DNA of 64,000 bases from Marinibaculum pumilum (GCF_042646425.1 NZ_JBHRTR010000034.1:124001-188000); one strand, 5' to 3'. Numbered from the stretch's first letter, positions 52,819 through 61,478 are shown. The notes: generated by a model from the sequence alone, not told the origin. Numbers and translations: made by a program.

Positions 52819-54132
52819 CTACCGGTACAGGTCCGCCCGGGTCGGCGGCAGGCCCTGGCCGCCCTTCGCGCGGTGCTTGCTGGCGACCACCTGGTAGATC
52901 CGCAAGCTGCCATCCTGGAAGCCGATGGCGACGCCGGCCAGGTAGGCGATCCACATGCGGTACTTCTCCCGTCCCACCAGGGCGACGGCCGCTTCCTCGT
53001 TCTCGCCCAGGCGCTTGTGCCAGTGGCGCAGGGTCATGGCGTAATGCTCCCGCCAGCCCTCCACGTCGTGGACCTCGAAGCCGCGGGCCTCCATCGATTC
53101 CAGGGTATGGCCGATATGGTCGAGCTCGGAGCCGGGGAAGATGTACTTGCGGATCAGCCGGTTCTCCGGCCGGATCTTCCGGAAGCGGCGCGCGCTCGCC
53201 TTGGCGCGGCGGGTGATGCCGTGGTTCAGCAGCAGGCCGCGGTCGCGCAGGAGGCCGTTCAGCTTGCCGAAATAGGCCGGGTAGTTGGCAATGCCGACAT
53301 GCTCGTACATGCCGATGGAGGCGATCTTGTCATATTCGCCCTCCAGCGCCTCGTAGGGCTTCAGCTCGATGGTCACCCGGTCGGCCAGGCCCAGCCGCGC
53401 CACCTTGGCGCGCGCGAAATCGGCCTGCGCCTGCGACAGGGTGACGCCATGCGCCTGCACCCCGTAGTTTTGGGCGGCATGGCAGAGCAGGCCGCCCCAG
53501 CCGCAGCCGATGTCAAGGAAACGCTCGCCCGGCTGGAGCCGCAGCTTGCGGCAGATCATGTCCAGCTTGTCGGCCTGCGCCTGCGCGATGTCGTTCTCCC
53601 AGGCGGTGAAATAGCCGCAGGAATACTGCATCTCCGGGTCGAGGAAGAGGGCGTAGAAGTCGTTGCCGGCATCGTAGTGGAACTGGATGAAGGCCTTCTC
53701 GTCGCGCCGCGACAGGTCGCGGCCGGTCTCGTCGCCGGCGAAGCTGTGGTCGGGCCGTGCCGCCGGCGCCGGCGCCGTCAGCAGCGGCAGGGCGCGCCGC
53801 AGCAGCCAGAAGGCGCGCAGGTCGCGCAGCTTCAGCCGCACCTTCTTCGCGCGCGCCGCCTCGATCAGGGTGATCAGGTCGGCGCCGCGGAAATCGATCC
53901 GGCCAGTGGCGTAGAGCCGCGCCAGGGTCTCCATGCTCGGCCGCCGCAGCAGCGCGCCCAGGGTGCCCGGATCGTCGATCACGATCCGGTAGCGGCCGTC
54001 GGCGGAGGGGCCGAGCGGCACCAGGCTGCCATCCCACAATTGTACGCTGAACGGGGTATCGATCTTGCCCGCAAGATGGGACAGAATCGCCGTGGCGGCG
54101 GCGATCCGCCGGCTGTCGCGTGCGCCGGTCAC
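52819..54132 (-). CDS. cfa: cyclopropane-fatty-acyl-phospholipid synthase
   Basis: SAM-dependent enzyme of 437 residues that methylenates unsaturated phospholipid acyl chains at the membrane. FIQFHYDAGNDFYALFLD opens the catalytic domain. SAM motif RFLDIGCGWGGLLCHAAQ (about 205-222), then SIGMYEHVGIANYPAYF and YIFPGSELDHIGHTLESME. The N-terminal 140 residues are the usual lipid-binding part. GTG start (MTGARDSRRI) chosen because upstream sequence is Arg-rich and overlaps the divergent PAS gene. A fragment of its 5' end is repeated at 54770. Confidence 0.9.
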   Translation of the reverse strand: MTGARDSRRIAAATAILSHLAGKIDTPFSVQLWDGSLVPLGPSADGRYRIVIDDPGTLGALLRRPSMETLARLYATGRIDFRGADLITLIEAARAKKVRLKLRDLRAFWLLRRALPLLTAPAPAARPDHSFAGDETGRDLSRRDEKAFIQFHYDAGNDFYALFLDPEMQYSCGYFTAWENDIAQAQADKLDMICRKLRLQPGERFLDIGCGWGGLLCHAAQNYGVQAHGVTLSQAQADFARAKVARLGLADRVTIELKPYEALEGEYDKIASIGMYEHVGIANYPAYFGKLNGLLRDRGLLLNHGITRRAKASARRFRKIRPENRLIRKYIFPGSELDHIGHTLESMEARGFEVHDVEGWREHYAMTLRHWHKRLGENEEAAVALVGREKYRMWIAYLAGVAIGFQDGSLRIYQVVASKHRAKGGQGLPPTRADLYR

Positions 54133-54194
54133 CGGTCCGGCCGTGCGTCTTCGGAGTAGATGGCGGGATGCGGCGCCGCCAAGACGGTCAGTGC

Positions 54195-54776
54195 ATGAAC
54201 ATCGAAGAGATCGGCATCGCCGAGATACATCCAGCTTCCTTCCAGACCCTGCTCGCGGCCTGGTACCGTCAGAAGGGCGCGCGCGACTATCCCCCGGCAG
54301 CCGCTCTCGACCCGTTCCTGGCACCGACCCTGCTGCCCAATGCTATCCTCCTGGAGGTCGATGGCGATAGGTTCATCTACCGTCTGATCGGGGATGCGAT
54401 CCGGCAGCTGGTCGGGCAGGACCTGCGCGGCAAGTCCGTGCAGGAATTCATGGGCGATACCGACTATGCGCGCCTGATCGAGGAGCAGTTCCGCCGGACC
54501 ATTGCCGATCGGGCACCGCTCTATTCGGTGCACGATTTCCGTCGCCCGGAGGACGGGCTGACCCTTTCCGCGCGGCGCATCGTGATGCCCTATGCCGATG
54601 GTGGGAGGGTCACCCGTCTCCTGGCCTATCAGGTCGCGGAAGGGCTGGAACCGGTCGGCGGCGTGACGATCCTGGAGCCGCAGCTGCTGTCGCGGACCGT
54701 GTTCCGGGTCAGGGCGCCGCAGGCGGAGAGTGAGAAGACAGCCGGCACCGGGCCGGATGGGGCTGTTCTACGCTGA
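54195..54776 (+). CDS. PAS-domain protein, copy 1 (PAS_5 / PF07310 type)
   Basis: 193 residues with one PAS domain: LPNAILLEVDGDRFIYRLIG, then GKSVQEFMGDTDYARLIEEQ and the strand LTLSARRIVMPYADGG. This is the single-domain PAS family common in Rhodospirillales; no output domain is present, so it may act as a sensor by binding partners. Its last codons and stop lie in a relic of cfa, showing that the 3' end was remade at a duplication junction. Confidence 0.85.
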   Translation: MNIEEIGIAEIHPASFQTLLAAWYRQKGARDYPPAAALDPFLAPTLLPNAILLEVDGDRFIYRLIGDAIRQLVGQDLRGKSVQEFMGDTDYARLIEEQFRRTIADRAPLYSVHDFRRPEDGLTLSARRIVMPYADGGRVTRLLAYQVAEGLEPVGGVTILEPQLLSRTVFRVRAPQAESEKTAGTGPDGAVLR

Positions 54777-54800
54777 ACGGCGTATCGATCCGGCCGTCGC
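54763..54800 (-). pseudogene. relic of the cfa 5' end between the PAS copies
   Basis: 54770-54791 matches 54043-54064 inside cfa at 21 of 22 bases and in the same orientation. Read leftwards it still encodes GRIDTPFSV where Cfa has GKIDTPFSV. It marks the left boundary of a tandem duplication that copied the cfa start and the PAS gene. Confidence 0.72.
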
Positions 54801-54898
54801 AATCGCGCAGATTGCGGCTCGCGCCCGACCCTGTCCTGGCAGCCGGCGCAAGGTGCACGACGCCGGGCAGAAGTGCATTCCGCAACAGACAGCAAGAC

Positions 54899-55426
54899 AT
54901 GAGCCTCGAAGAAGTCGCGATCGGCGAGGTCCAGCCGGACCTGGTGCAGCCGCTCCTGAAGGCCTGGTTCAGCGGCGGCAGCGACGGCGGCTGTCCGTCC
55001 GTGAGTGCCATCAAACCGTTCCTCGTCCCGGCGCTGGTGCCCAACATCATGCTCCTGGAGCCGGCTGGCGACAGCTTCGTCTACCGCGTGGTCGGCGAGG
55101 ATCTGCAGCAGCTGGCGGGGCGGAACCTGCGCGGCCTGACCGTGCGCGACCTGTACGGCGAAACCGACTATGGCCGCATGATCGAGGCCCACTACCGGCA
55201 GGCTGTCGCCGACCGGCGGCCGATCCATCTGGAGGACCGGTACCGCCGGCCGCAGGACGGCCTGACCCTGGCGACCTGGCGGGTGGTCATGCCCTACGCC
55301 ACGGACGGCGCCGTGACCCGCCTGCTGGCGGTGCAGACCTTCGAGGACGGCACCGAACCTGACAGCCTGCCCGTGCTGCCGGAGGCGGCGGCTGTGCGCC
55401 GCATGTGCCGGGTCGCCGCGCCCTGA
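54899..55426 (+). CDS. PAS-domain protein, copy 2 (PAS_5 / PF07310 type)
   Basis: 175 residues, paralogue of the preceding PAS protein: LVPNIMLLEPAGDSFVYRVV, LRGLTVRDLYGETDYGRMIE, DGLTLATWRVVMPYATDG. The start MSLEEVAIGEVQP aligns with MNIEEIGIAEIHP of copy 1. The proteins have diverged considerably, so the duplication is old or selection has differed. No output domain. Confidence 0.85.
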   Translation: MSLEEVAIGEVQPDLVQPLLKAWFSGGSDGGCPSVSAIKPFLVPALVPNIMLLEPAGDSFVYRVVGEDLQQLAGRNLRGLTVRDLYGETDYGRMIEAHYRQAVADRRPIHLEDRYRRPQDGLTLATWRVVMPYATDGAVTRLLAVQTFEDGTEPDSLPVLPEAAAVRRMCRVAAP

Positions 55427-55504
55427 AGGTCCGGCAGCCGCCCGTCCCGGGCGGATCTGCTAGAGCGTTCCCAACCTGGGTGGAAGCGGTGACGCGACCA
55501 CCAT

Positions 55505-55599
55505 CGTCATCCCGGCCTTGAGCCGGGATCCATTCCGCCAGCCTTGCGGCTTCAGAGCGGTTGGCGGAATGGGTTCTCGGGTCAAGCCCGAGAACGACG
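55505..55599. repeat. REP-pair (BIME-like) element
   Basis: About 95 bp. Left hairpin ATCCCGG-CCTTGAG-CCGGGAT and right hairpin TTCTCGGG-TCAAG-CCCGAGAA. Between them CCATTCCGCCA and TGGCGGAATGG are perfect inverted repeats. It has the same design as the element at 52578. It lies between the second PAS gene and the enamidase 3' end. Confidence 0.7.
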
Positions 55600-55624
55600 G
55601 CTTTCCAACAAACCTGGGAATGGC

Positions 55625-56803
55625 CTAGGGGGCGGAAACGATCTCCGGAAGGGTGGTCGCCGGCGGCGTGTTGCGGCTGCGCTCGCTGCGGATGACGCCG
55701 TCGATCACCGTCATGCCGACGCCGGGCAGGTTCCCCTGCTCGATGGACTCCAGCATCGTCTTTCCGGGTGCGTGCTGGGCGGTGTCCAGCAGCACGAAGT
55801 CGGCCGACTTGCCGACCTCCAGGAGCCCGCAGTCCAGGTCGCGCATGCGGGCGGTGTTGCCGGTGGCGAAGCAGAACGCGGTCTCCGCCTTCACCTCGCC
55901 CAGGGAGGAAAGCAGCGCGATCATCCGCAGGATGCCCAGCGGCTGCACGCCTGAACCGGCGGGGCCGTCGGTGCCCAGGATCACGCGTTCGAGCTGGTTC
56001 AGCTCCTTCGCCGTGCGCAGGGCCAGCAGCGCGGACCGCTCGTTGCCGTTATGGACCAGCTCGATGCCGCGGCTGCACTGCTCGCAGAGGCAGACGATCT
56101 GGTCGTCGGGCAGCGCGGTATGGCCGCCGTTGATATGGCCGATGATGTCGGCATCGGCCTCCAGCACGACGTCCTTGTCGATCAGGCCGGAGCCCGGGAT
56201 CGACGGCCCGCCGGTATGGATGGTGGAGCGGATGCCGTGCTTGCGCGCCCAGGCGACCATCTCCTTGGCGGTGTCGCCGGCCTTCACCGAGCCCAGTCCG
56301 ATCTCCCCCAGAAGGGTCACGCCGGCCTCGGCCAGTTCCTTGAAGTCGCTTTCCACCATGCCCTGCTCGATCACCGGAGCGCCGGCATGCACCTTCACGC
56401 CGGAGGGGCGGAAATTCTCGTACCAGCGCTGCGAGGCGATCGCGAGCGCCTTCAGCCCGACAATGTCCTTCGGCCGGCCGGGCAGGTGCACCTCGCCGGC
56501 GGAGATCATCGTGGTGACGCCGCCATGCAGGCAGGAATCGATCCAGCTGAGCTGCTGCTGCCGCGGGGTATAGTCGCCGATCACCGGATGCACATGACTG
56601 TCGATCAGGCCGGGCGCCAGCGCGATGCCCTTGGCGTCGACGATGGTGCCGGCGCCTTCGGCATCGACGTCCTTCTCCCGCCCGATCGCGGCGATCCTGC
56701 CGTCGACGGCCAGGATGCAGTCGGCGTCCAGGATCGGCTGTTCCAGCCGGCCAGAGAGCATCAGCCCGATATTTCGCACCAGCAGCTTGGTCTTGTCCGC
56801 CAT
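55625..56803 (-). CDS. ena: enamidase (6-oxo-tetrahydronicotinate ring opening)
   Basis: Amidohydrolase-superfamily metalloenzyme of 392 residues. It closely resembles Eubacterium barkeri enamidase as remembered: GLIDSHVHPVIGDYTPRQQQ carries the HxH metal ligands; HGGVTTMISAGEVHLPGRPK follows; then GVKVHAGAPVIEQG, HTGGPSIPGS, GHINGGHTAL and LGTDGPAGSGVQPLGILRM; it ends with SRNTPPA. That enzyme opens 1,4,5,6-tetrahydro-6-oxonicotinate to 2-formylglutarate and ammonia. Start at MADKTKLLV with GGGGGA 5 bp upstream. Separated from the hydroxylase/reductase operon by cfa and the PAS genes, but with a matching operator. Confidence 0.82.
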   Translation of the reverse strand: MADKTKLLVRNIGLMLSGRLEQPILDADCILAVDGRIAAIGREKDVDAEGAGTIVDAKGIALAPGLIDSHVHPVIGDYTPRQQQLSWIDSCLHGGVTTMISAGEVHLPGRPKDIVGLKALAIASQRWYENFRPSGVKVHAGAPVIEQGMVESDFKELAEAGVTLLGEIGLGSVKAGDTAKEMVAWARKHGIRSTIHTGGPSIPGSGLIDKDVVLEADADIIGHINGGHTALPDDQIVCLCEQCSRGIELVHNGNERSALLALRTAKELNQLERVILGTDGPAGSGVQPLGILRMIALLSSLGEVKAETAFCFATGNTARMRDLDCGLLEVGKSADFVLLDTAQHAPGKTMLESIEQGNLPGVGMTVIDGVIRSERSRNTPPATTLPEIVSAP

Positions 56804-56855
56804 CTTCATCCCCCGCGATCCGTTCCGGCCGGCTCGGCCCAGCCTGACCATTTCG

Positions 56856-56867
56856 TTCGTATACTAA
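56856..56867. promoter_or_regulatory. MarR-type operator before enamidase and MFS gene
   Basis: TTCGTATACTAA fits TTnGTnnACnAA and matches the hydroxylase-operon site (TTCGTACACAAA) at 10 of 12 bases. It extends to GTTCGTATACTAAC, a near-perfect 14-bp palindrome. It lies 53 bp before the enamidase start in the gap shared with the divergent MFS gene. Confidence 0.6.
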
Positions 56868-56975
56868 CACAACTGCGCCAGCGGATTCAGTGCAACGGCA
56901 CGGGGTCGACAGGCCGTCCGCGGTACCTTAGGACCGTCGCTCAAATGGGCGGCTGCGCAACCTGTGGGAGATCCC

Positions 56976-58232
56976 ATGTCGGAACGCCTGAACAGGCCGC
57001 TGCTCGGGGTGAACTTCTTCGCCGGCGACGTCACCGCCGGCTTCGGTCCCTATCTCGCCATCTACCTGCTCGCGCAGCTGCACTGGGAGCCTCAGAACAT
57101 CGGTTTCGCGCTGGCGCTGGGCACCATCGTGACCGTCATCATGCAGACCCCGGCCGGGGCGTTGATCGACTGGACCCGGCACAAGCGGACCTTGATGGTG
57201 GCCTGCGTGTCGGCCGTCGGCCTGGCCGCCCTGGTGCTGCCGCTGAGCGACAACACTACCGTGATCTTCGCCGCCCAGGGCACGATGGGCGCGGCACTGG
57301 CGTTCCTCGGCCCGCTGATCGCGGCGATCACCCTGGGTGTTGTGGGGCGCGAGATGTTCACCCGGCAGACCGGCGCCAACCAGGCCTGGAACCATGCCGG
57401 CAACGTCATCGCGGCCGGCATTGCGGCAGGCCTCGCCCTCTGGGGCTTCGTCGACGGCGTGTTCTTCCTGATCGCGCTGATGGCGATCGGCATGATCGTC
57501 TCGGTGCTCTGCATCCGGCCGTCGCAGATCGACGACAACCTGGCCCGCGGCGGTGTAGCGGCGGGACCGGCCGCGGAGCAGCGCAAGAGCCCGGGCGGCT
57601 TCCGGACCGTTATCGGCGACCGCCGCCTGCTGGTCTTCGCGGTGTCGATCTTCCTGTTCCATTTCGCCAATGCGGCGATGCTGCCGCTGGTCAGCCAGAA
57701 TCTGTCGGCGGGCAGCGATACCGGCACCGGCATCGCCTTCACCTCCGCCTGCATCATCGCCGCGCAGTTCGTCATGATCGGCATGGCCGTGCTGTGCGGG
57801 AGGACCGCCGACCGCTGGGGACGCAAGCCGCTGTTCCTGGCCGCCTTCGCGATCCTGCCGGTGCGCGCCCTGCTCTACACCACCACCGACCAGCCCGAGC
57901 TTCTGGTGGCGATCCAGGCGCTGGACGGGGTCGCCAACGGCATCTTTGCGGTGCTCTTCCTGCTGATCGTGTCCGACGCCACCAAGGGCAGCGGCCATTT
58001 CAATGTCGCACAGGGGGCGCTGGCGACCCTGGTGGGGATCGGCGCCTCGCTCTCCAACCTGATCGCGGAGGAGATCGTGCAGCTCGCCTCCTACGATACG
58101 GCATTCTATTTCCTTGCTGCCGTGGCGCTGGCGGGTGCCGCGATCTTCGCCGTCGCGATGCCGGAAACGGCGGAACATGCCCTGAAAGGCTTGGGGAAGG
58201 ACCGGCAGAACGGTCGGTCCTCGGCGGCCTGA
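56976..58232 (+). CDS. MFS transporter
   Basis: 418 residues with about twelve membrane helices. The family loop motif between helices 2 and 3 is AGALIDWTRHKRTLM, and a second copy occurs in GRTADRWGRKPLFL. A hydrophilic central loop lies at about 190-215. GGGAG 6 bp before the ATG. It is divergent from the enamidase with the MarR-like palindrome between, so it may import or export a nicotinate-pathway compound. It could instead form a transport pair with the next gene, 15 bp downstream. Confidence 0.87.
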   Translation: MSERLNRPLLGVNFFAGDVTAGFGPYLAIYLLAQLHWEPQNIGFALALGTIVTVIMQTPAGALIDWTRHKRTLMVACVSAVGLAALVLPLSDNTTVIFAAQGTMGAALAFLGPLIAAITLGVVGREMFTRQTGANQAWNHAGNVIAAGIAAGLALWGFVDGVFFLIALMAIGMIVSVLCIRPSQIDDNLARGGVAAGPAAEQRKSPGGFRTVIGDRRLLVFAVSIFLFHFANAAMLPLVSQNLSAGSDTGTGIAFTSACIIAAQFVMIGMAVLCGRTADRWGRKPLFLAAFAILPVRALLYTTTDQPELLVAIQALDGVANGIFAVLFLLIVSDATKGSGHFNVAQGALATLVGIGASLSNLIAEEIVQLASYDTAFYFLAAVALAGAAIFAVAMPETAEHALKGLGKDRQNGRSSAA

Positions 58233-58247
58233 GGCGGGCCTTCGGCA

Positions 58248-59519
58248 ATGTCCGTCGCCCTGGCGATATCGCTGGCAATCTTCGCCGTCATCGCGGTCCG
58301 CGAATGGCTGCCGCCGGCAATCCGCATCTGGCATGTCATGGCCCTGGGGGCCGTGGCGATGCTGGCCACCGGCCAGATCTCGCCGCGCGACGCCTTCGAC
58401 GCGATCGACTGGAACATCATCCTGTACCTGTTCGGCGTGTTCGCGATCGGCCATGCGCTGTTCACCAGCGGCGTCTCGCAGCGGATCGCGGAACGGCTTG
58501 CACTGCTGCGCTCGCCCACCGCATCGATGGCGGCCTTCGTCCTGATCTTCGCGCTGCTTTCCGCCGTGGTCACCAACGATGCGGCGGCGATCATCGGCAC
58601 GCCGATCGCCTTCGTCCTGGCGCACCAGACCCGGACCGATGCAAGGGTGTTCCTGATCGCCCTCTGCGTGACGGTGACGGTTGGCAGCATGACGACGCCG
58701 ATCGGCAATCCGCAGAACCTGCTGATCGCCGCCAGCGGGCAGGTGCCGGCTCCGGTGCTGACCTTCCTGCTCTGGCTGCTGGTGCCGACCATCGTCTCGC
58801 TGGCGATCGCCGTCTGGTGGCTGTCGCGCGGTCTGACGCCGCCTGATTCCGACGCGGCGGCGGAGCCGCCGTCGGGCCCCGCGGCCCTGGCGGCGGGGGA
58901 GGGCGGCCGGATCTGGCCGCCGGTGCTCGCGGTGGTGCTGCTGGCGGTGCTGGTGGTGGGGGAGAGCCTGGCCTCCGCCATCGCGCCCGACTACGGCTTC
59001 CCGCTGGGCTATGCCGCCGCGATCGCCTGCCTGCCGGTGTTCCTGTTCGGGCGGGGGCGGCGGCAGACCTTCCTGCACCTGGACTGGGCGACCCTGGTCT
59101 TCTTCGTGGCGATGTTCGTGGTCACCGGGGCGCTGGTGCAGTCGGGATCGCTGCAGGCGCTGCTGGGCGACCTGCGCGACCGGATGACGGAGCCGCCGGT
59201 GACCGCGGCGATCGCCTTCGCCGGCTCCCAGGTCTTCTCCAACGTGCCCCTGGTCGACATGTACCTGAAGCTGCTGACGGGCTTCTCCACCGCCAACCTG
59301 ATGATGCTGGCGGCCGTGTCCACCCTGGCGGGGAATGTCTTCATCATCTCCGCCGCCAGCAACGTGATCGTGCTGCAGATGGCGGAGCGGCTGCGCGGCC
59401 CGTCGATCGGCTTCAGCCGCTTCACCCTGGCGGTGCTGCCGATCGGCATCGTCTCCACCCTGCTGACGGCGGGCTGGATCCTGCTGCTCGACGGGCCGGT
59501 ACGCGACGCCCTGGGCTGA
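58248..59519 (+). CDS. SLC13/ArsB-type permease
   Basis: 423 residues with ten or more helices. FALLSAVVTNDAAAIIGTPI and SMTTPIGNPQNLLIAASG are signature half-sites of the ion-transporter superfamily (ArsB, NhaD, SLC13), repeated in the second half (SQVFSNVPLVDMYL). Such proteins carry anions such as dicarboxylates, sulfate or arsenite, or Na+. It follows the MFS gene by 15 bp and converges with the 650-residue unknown protein 6 bp later. Substrate unassigned. Confidence 0.82.
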   Translation: MSVALAISLAIFAVIAVREWLPPAIRIWHVMALGAVAMLATGQISPRDAFDAIDWNIILYLFGVFAIGHALFTSGVSQRIAERLALLRSPTASMAAFVLIFALLSAVVTNDAAAIIGTPIAFVLAHQTRTDARVFLIALCVTVTVGSMTTPIGNPQNLLIAASGQVPAPVLTFLLWLLVPTIVSLAIAVWWLSRGLTPPDSDAAAEPPSGPAALAAGEGGRIWPPVLAVVLLAVLVVGESLASAIAPDYGFPLGYAAAIACLPVFLFGRGRRQTFLHLDWATLVFFVAMFVVTGALVQSGSLQALLGDLRDRMTEPPVTAAIAFAGSQVFSNVPLVDMYLKLLTGFSTANLMMLAAVSTLAGNVFIISAASNVIVLQMAERLRGPSIGFSRFTLAVLPIGIVSTLLTAGWILLLDGPVRDALG

Positions 59520-59525
59520 GGCGCC

Positions 59526-61478
59526 TCAGAAGCCGAACATATGGTCCAGGCAGAAGCTGGTATCGCCGTTCTGCAGGCCATGGAAACCGAACAGGCGGCA
59601 GGTCGCATCGCGCACCTGCACCCAGGCGGCGGGCCCGGCGGCCGCCAGTTCCTGCGCGGTGAAGACCTCGTCCACATACCAGAACAGTGAGCCGTTGCAG
59701 GCGATCCGCACCTCGTGGCTGGCCATGTGCCTGCCGCCGCCGTCGACCAGGGTCAGCTGCGTGCGCGACAGCGGGTGCCAGGGGGTGGAGGCCGGATAGA
59801 TCAGGTGGCAGAGGGTGCGCATCGGCGCCGGCCCCAGCCGCAGGAACAGCCGGGTGGTCAGCCCCGGCGGCCGGTGGCTGTAGCTCTGCGGCTCGTCGCG
59901 ATAGACCGCGACCGTGTTGTAGATATGCGCGCCGAAGATGGTCTCCGCCGCATGGCCGCTGTCCGCCTGGGTATAGCGGCCGAGCGCATGCAGCCAGCCG
60001 TCGCCGGCGCCGCCGTCGCGGAAGTCGTAGCGGAACTCCACATGGCCCCATGCGGTGTCTGCGCCATCGGCCAGCTCCGCCAGCCAGGCACCGGCCTCCA
60101 CCGTGGCGGAGCTGTCGCGCGGGATCCGGCCCAGGAAGCGTTCGTCAAGCACCCGCCCGTCCGGCGCGTGCAGCGCCGCCGTCACCGGCAGGTCGGCCTG
60201 GCAGGTCGCCATCGGCGTCGGCAGCAGGCTGGAGGCGAAGGCGGCATGCGGCAGCACCGGCAGCGGCAGGATGAAGCCCTTGCCCATCACGGGGGCGAGC
60301 CCCGGCAGGTCGGGATCGTCCTCCAGGTCGGTGCGCTCCACATTGGCATGGGCGATGCGCACCCGCGCATTGCCGGTCACCGTCTCGTAGCGCGGGCGGA
60401 CGAAGTAGCGGCCGGCATGGATCTCGATCTGCTGCGGATAGCGGGCCTCCGGCAGCAGGGCGCCGAGGTCCAGCTCGGCCGTGCCGAAGGGCGGCACCCC
60501 GGCCGGGTGCCAGGCCACCGCGTCGCTGCCCATCAGGCTGGCGCCGACCGCGCCGGGTGGGATCGCCACCGGATGGCTGTTCTGCACCAGCAGGGTCAGG
60601 CGCTCGCCATCCTCGGGCGCCGGCACCCCGGCATAGAGGTCCGCCGGCCAGGCATTGGCGTCGTGGGTGCAGCTGAGCTGGCTGCCATCGGCGCTCATCA
60701 CGTCCAGCGCGTATTTCACCACGTCGTGGCCCGCCACCCGCAGGGCATGCAGGAACAGGCTGCCGGTGAAGGGCGGAAGCCCGAAGCGGGACCGGATCTC
60801 CCGGCTGTCCAGGGTGAAGGCGGCGCCCGGGGCAGGCAGGGCCTCCTCCCATTCCGCCAGGCAGCTGCCGTCGGCGTCGAAGGCGGCGCACCACAGCGCG
60901 GCATTGCCGGCGCCGTACAGGCCCCAGTAGTTGGCACCGGTCAGGCGGGTGAATCGGCCGCCCTCGTCGCGGATCAGGGCGAAATTGGTCGCGAAGTTGA
61001 GCGGGTCCAGATAGCGCCGGTCGTTGCTCAGCCAGGCATCGGGCAGCCGCATCCCGTCCAGGGTGAGGATCGGCAGATCCTCGCCCACCAGGGCGCGCAG
61101 CTGGCGTTCATGCGCCGCCGCGTCGAACGCGGTGACCAGGATGCCGTCGACGCCGGCGGCCGCCAGGTCGGTCACCGGCCGTGCCGCATGGCCCAGCCGG
61201 CGGTCGCCGACATCTTCCAGCCGCTGCACGAAGACGCCGGCAATGTCGCATGACGCCAGGTCGAAGAAGGCGTCGACATGGGCCGCGGCCGGCTGCGGCT
61301 CCGGATCGTAGACCGCGATGCACCCCAGGCCGCGCAGCTGCGCCACCAGGGCGCGTCCCGCCGCCGCCGTCTTCGGATGGCCCAGAGCCTTGAACAGGGT
61401 GCTGCCGCCGAAATTGTTGCCGGGGCGCCAGCCCTGGCGGAGGTTGGGGTTGCTGTAGGTCTCGATGGCGAGGGTCAT
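59526..61478 (-). CDS. 650-residue protein of unknown function
   Basis: No family recognised. Residues 30-150 look like a Rossmann-type alpha/beta domain (CIAVYDPEPQP; IAGVFVQRLEDVG; GVDGILVTAFDAAAHERQL). The remainder is rich in strands, Gly, Pro and aromatic residues, suggesting beta-sandwich domains (LTLLVQNSHPVAIPPGA; HVEFRYDFRDGG). There is no signal peptide from MTLAIETYSNPN. It is transcribed after the multiheme cytochrome sequence, 125 bp away, on the same strand. Confidence 0.72.
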   Translation of the reverse strand: MTLAIETYSNPNLRQGWRPGNNFGGSTLFKALGHPKTAAAGRALVAQLRGLGCIAVYDPEPQPAAAHVDAFFDLASCDIAGVFVQRLEDVGDRRLGHAARPVTDLAAAGVDGILVTAFDAAAHERQLRALVGEDLPILTLDGMRLPDAWLSNDRRYLDPLNFATNFALIRDEGGRFTRLTGANYWGLYGAGNAALWCAAFDADGSCLAEWEEALPAPGAAFTLDSREIRSRFGLPPFTGSLFLHALRVAGHDVVKYALDVMSADGSQLSCTHDANAWPADLYAGVPAPEDGERLTLLVQNSHPVAIPPGAVGASLMGSDAVAWHPAGVPPFGTAELDLGALLPEARYPQQIEIHAGRYFVRPRYETVTGNARVRIAHANVERTDLEDDPDLPGLAPVMGKGFILPLPVLPHAAFASSLLPTPMATCQADLPVTAALHAPDGRVLDERFLGRIPRDSSATVEAGAWLAELADGADTAWGHVEFRYDFRDGGAGDGWLHALGRYTQADSGHAAETIFGAHIYNTVAVYRDEPQSYSHRPPGLTTRLFLRLGPAPMRTLCHLIYPASTPWHPLSRTQLTLVDGGGRHMASHEVRIACNGSLFWYVDEVFTAQELAAAGPAAWVQVRDATCRLFGFHGLQNGDTSFCLDHMFGF

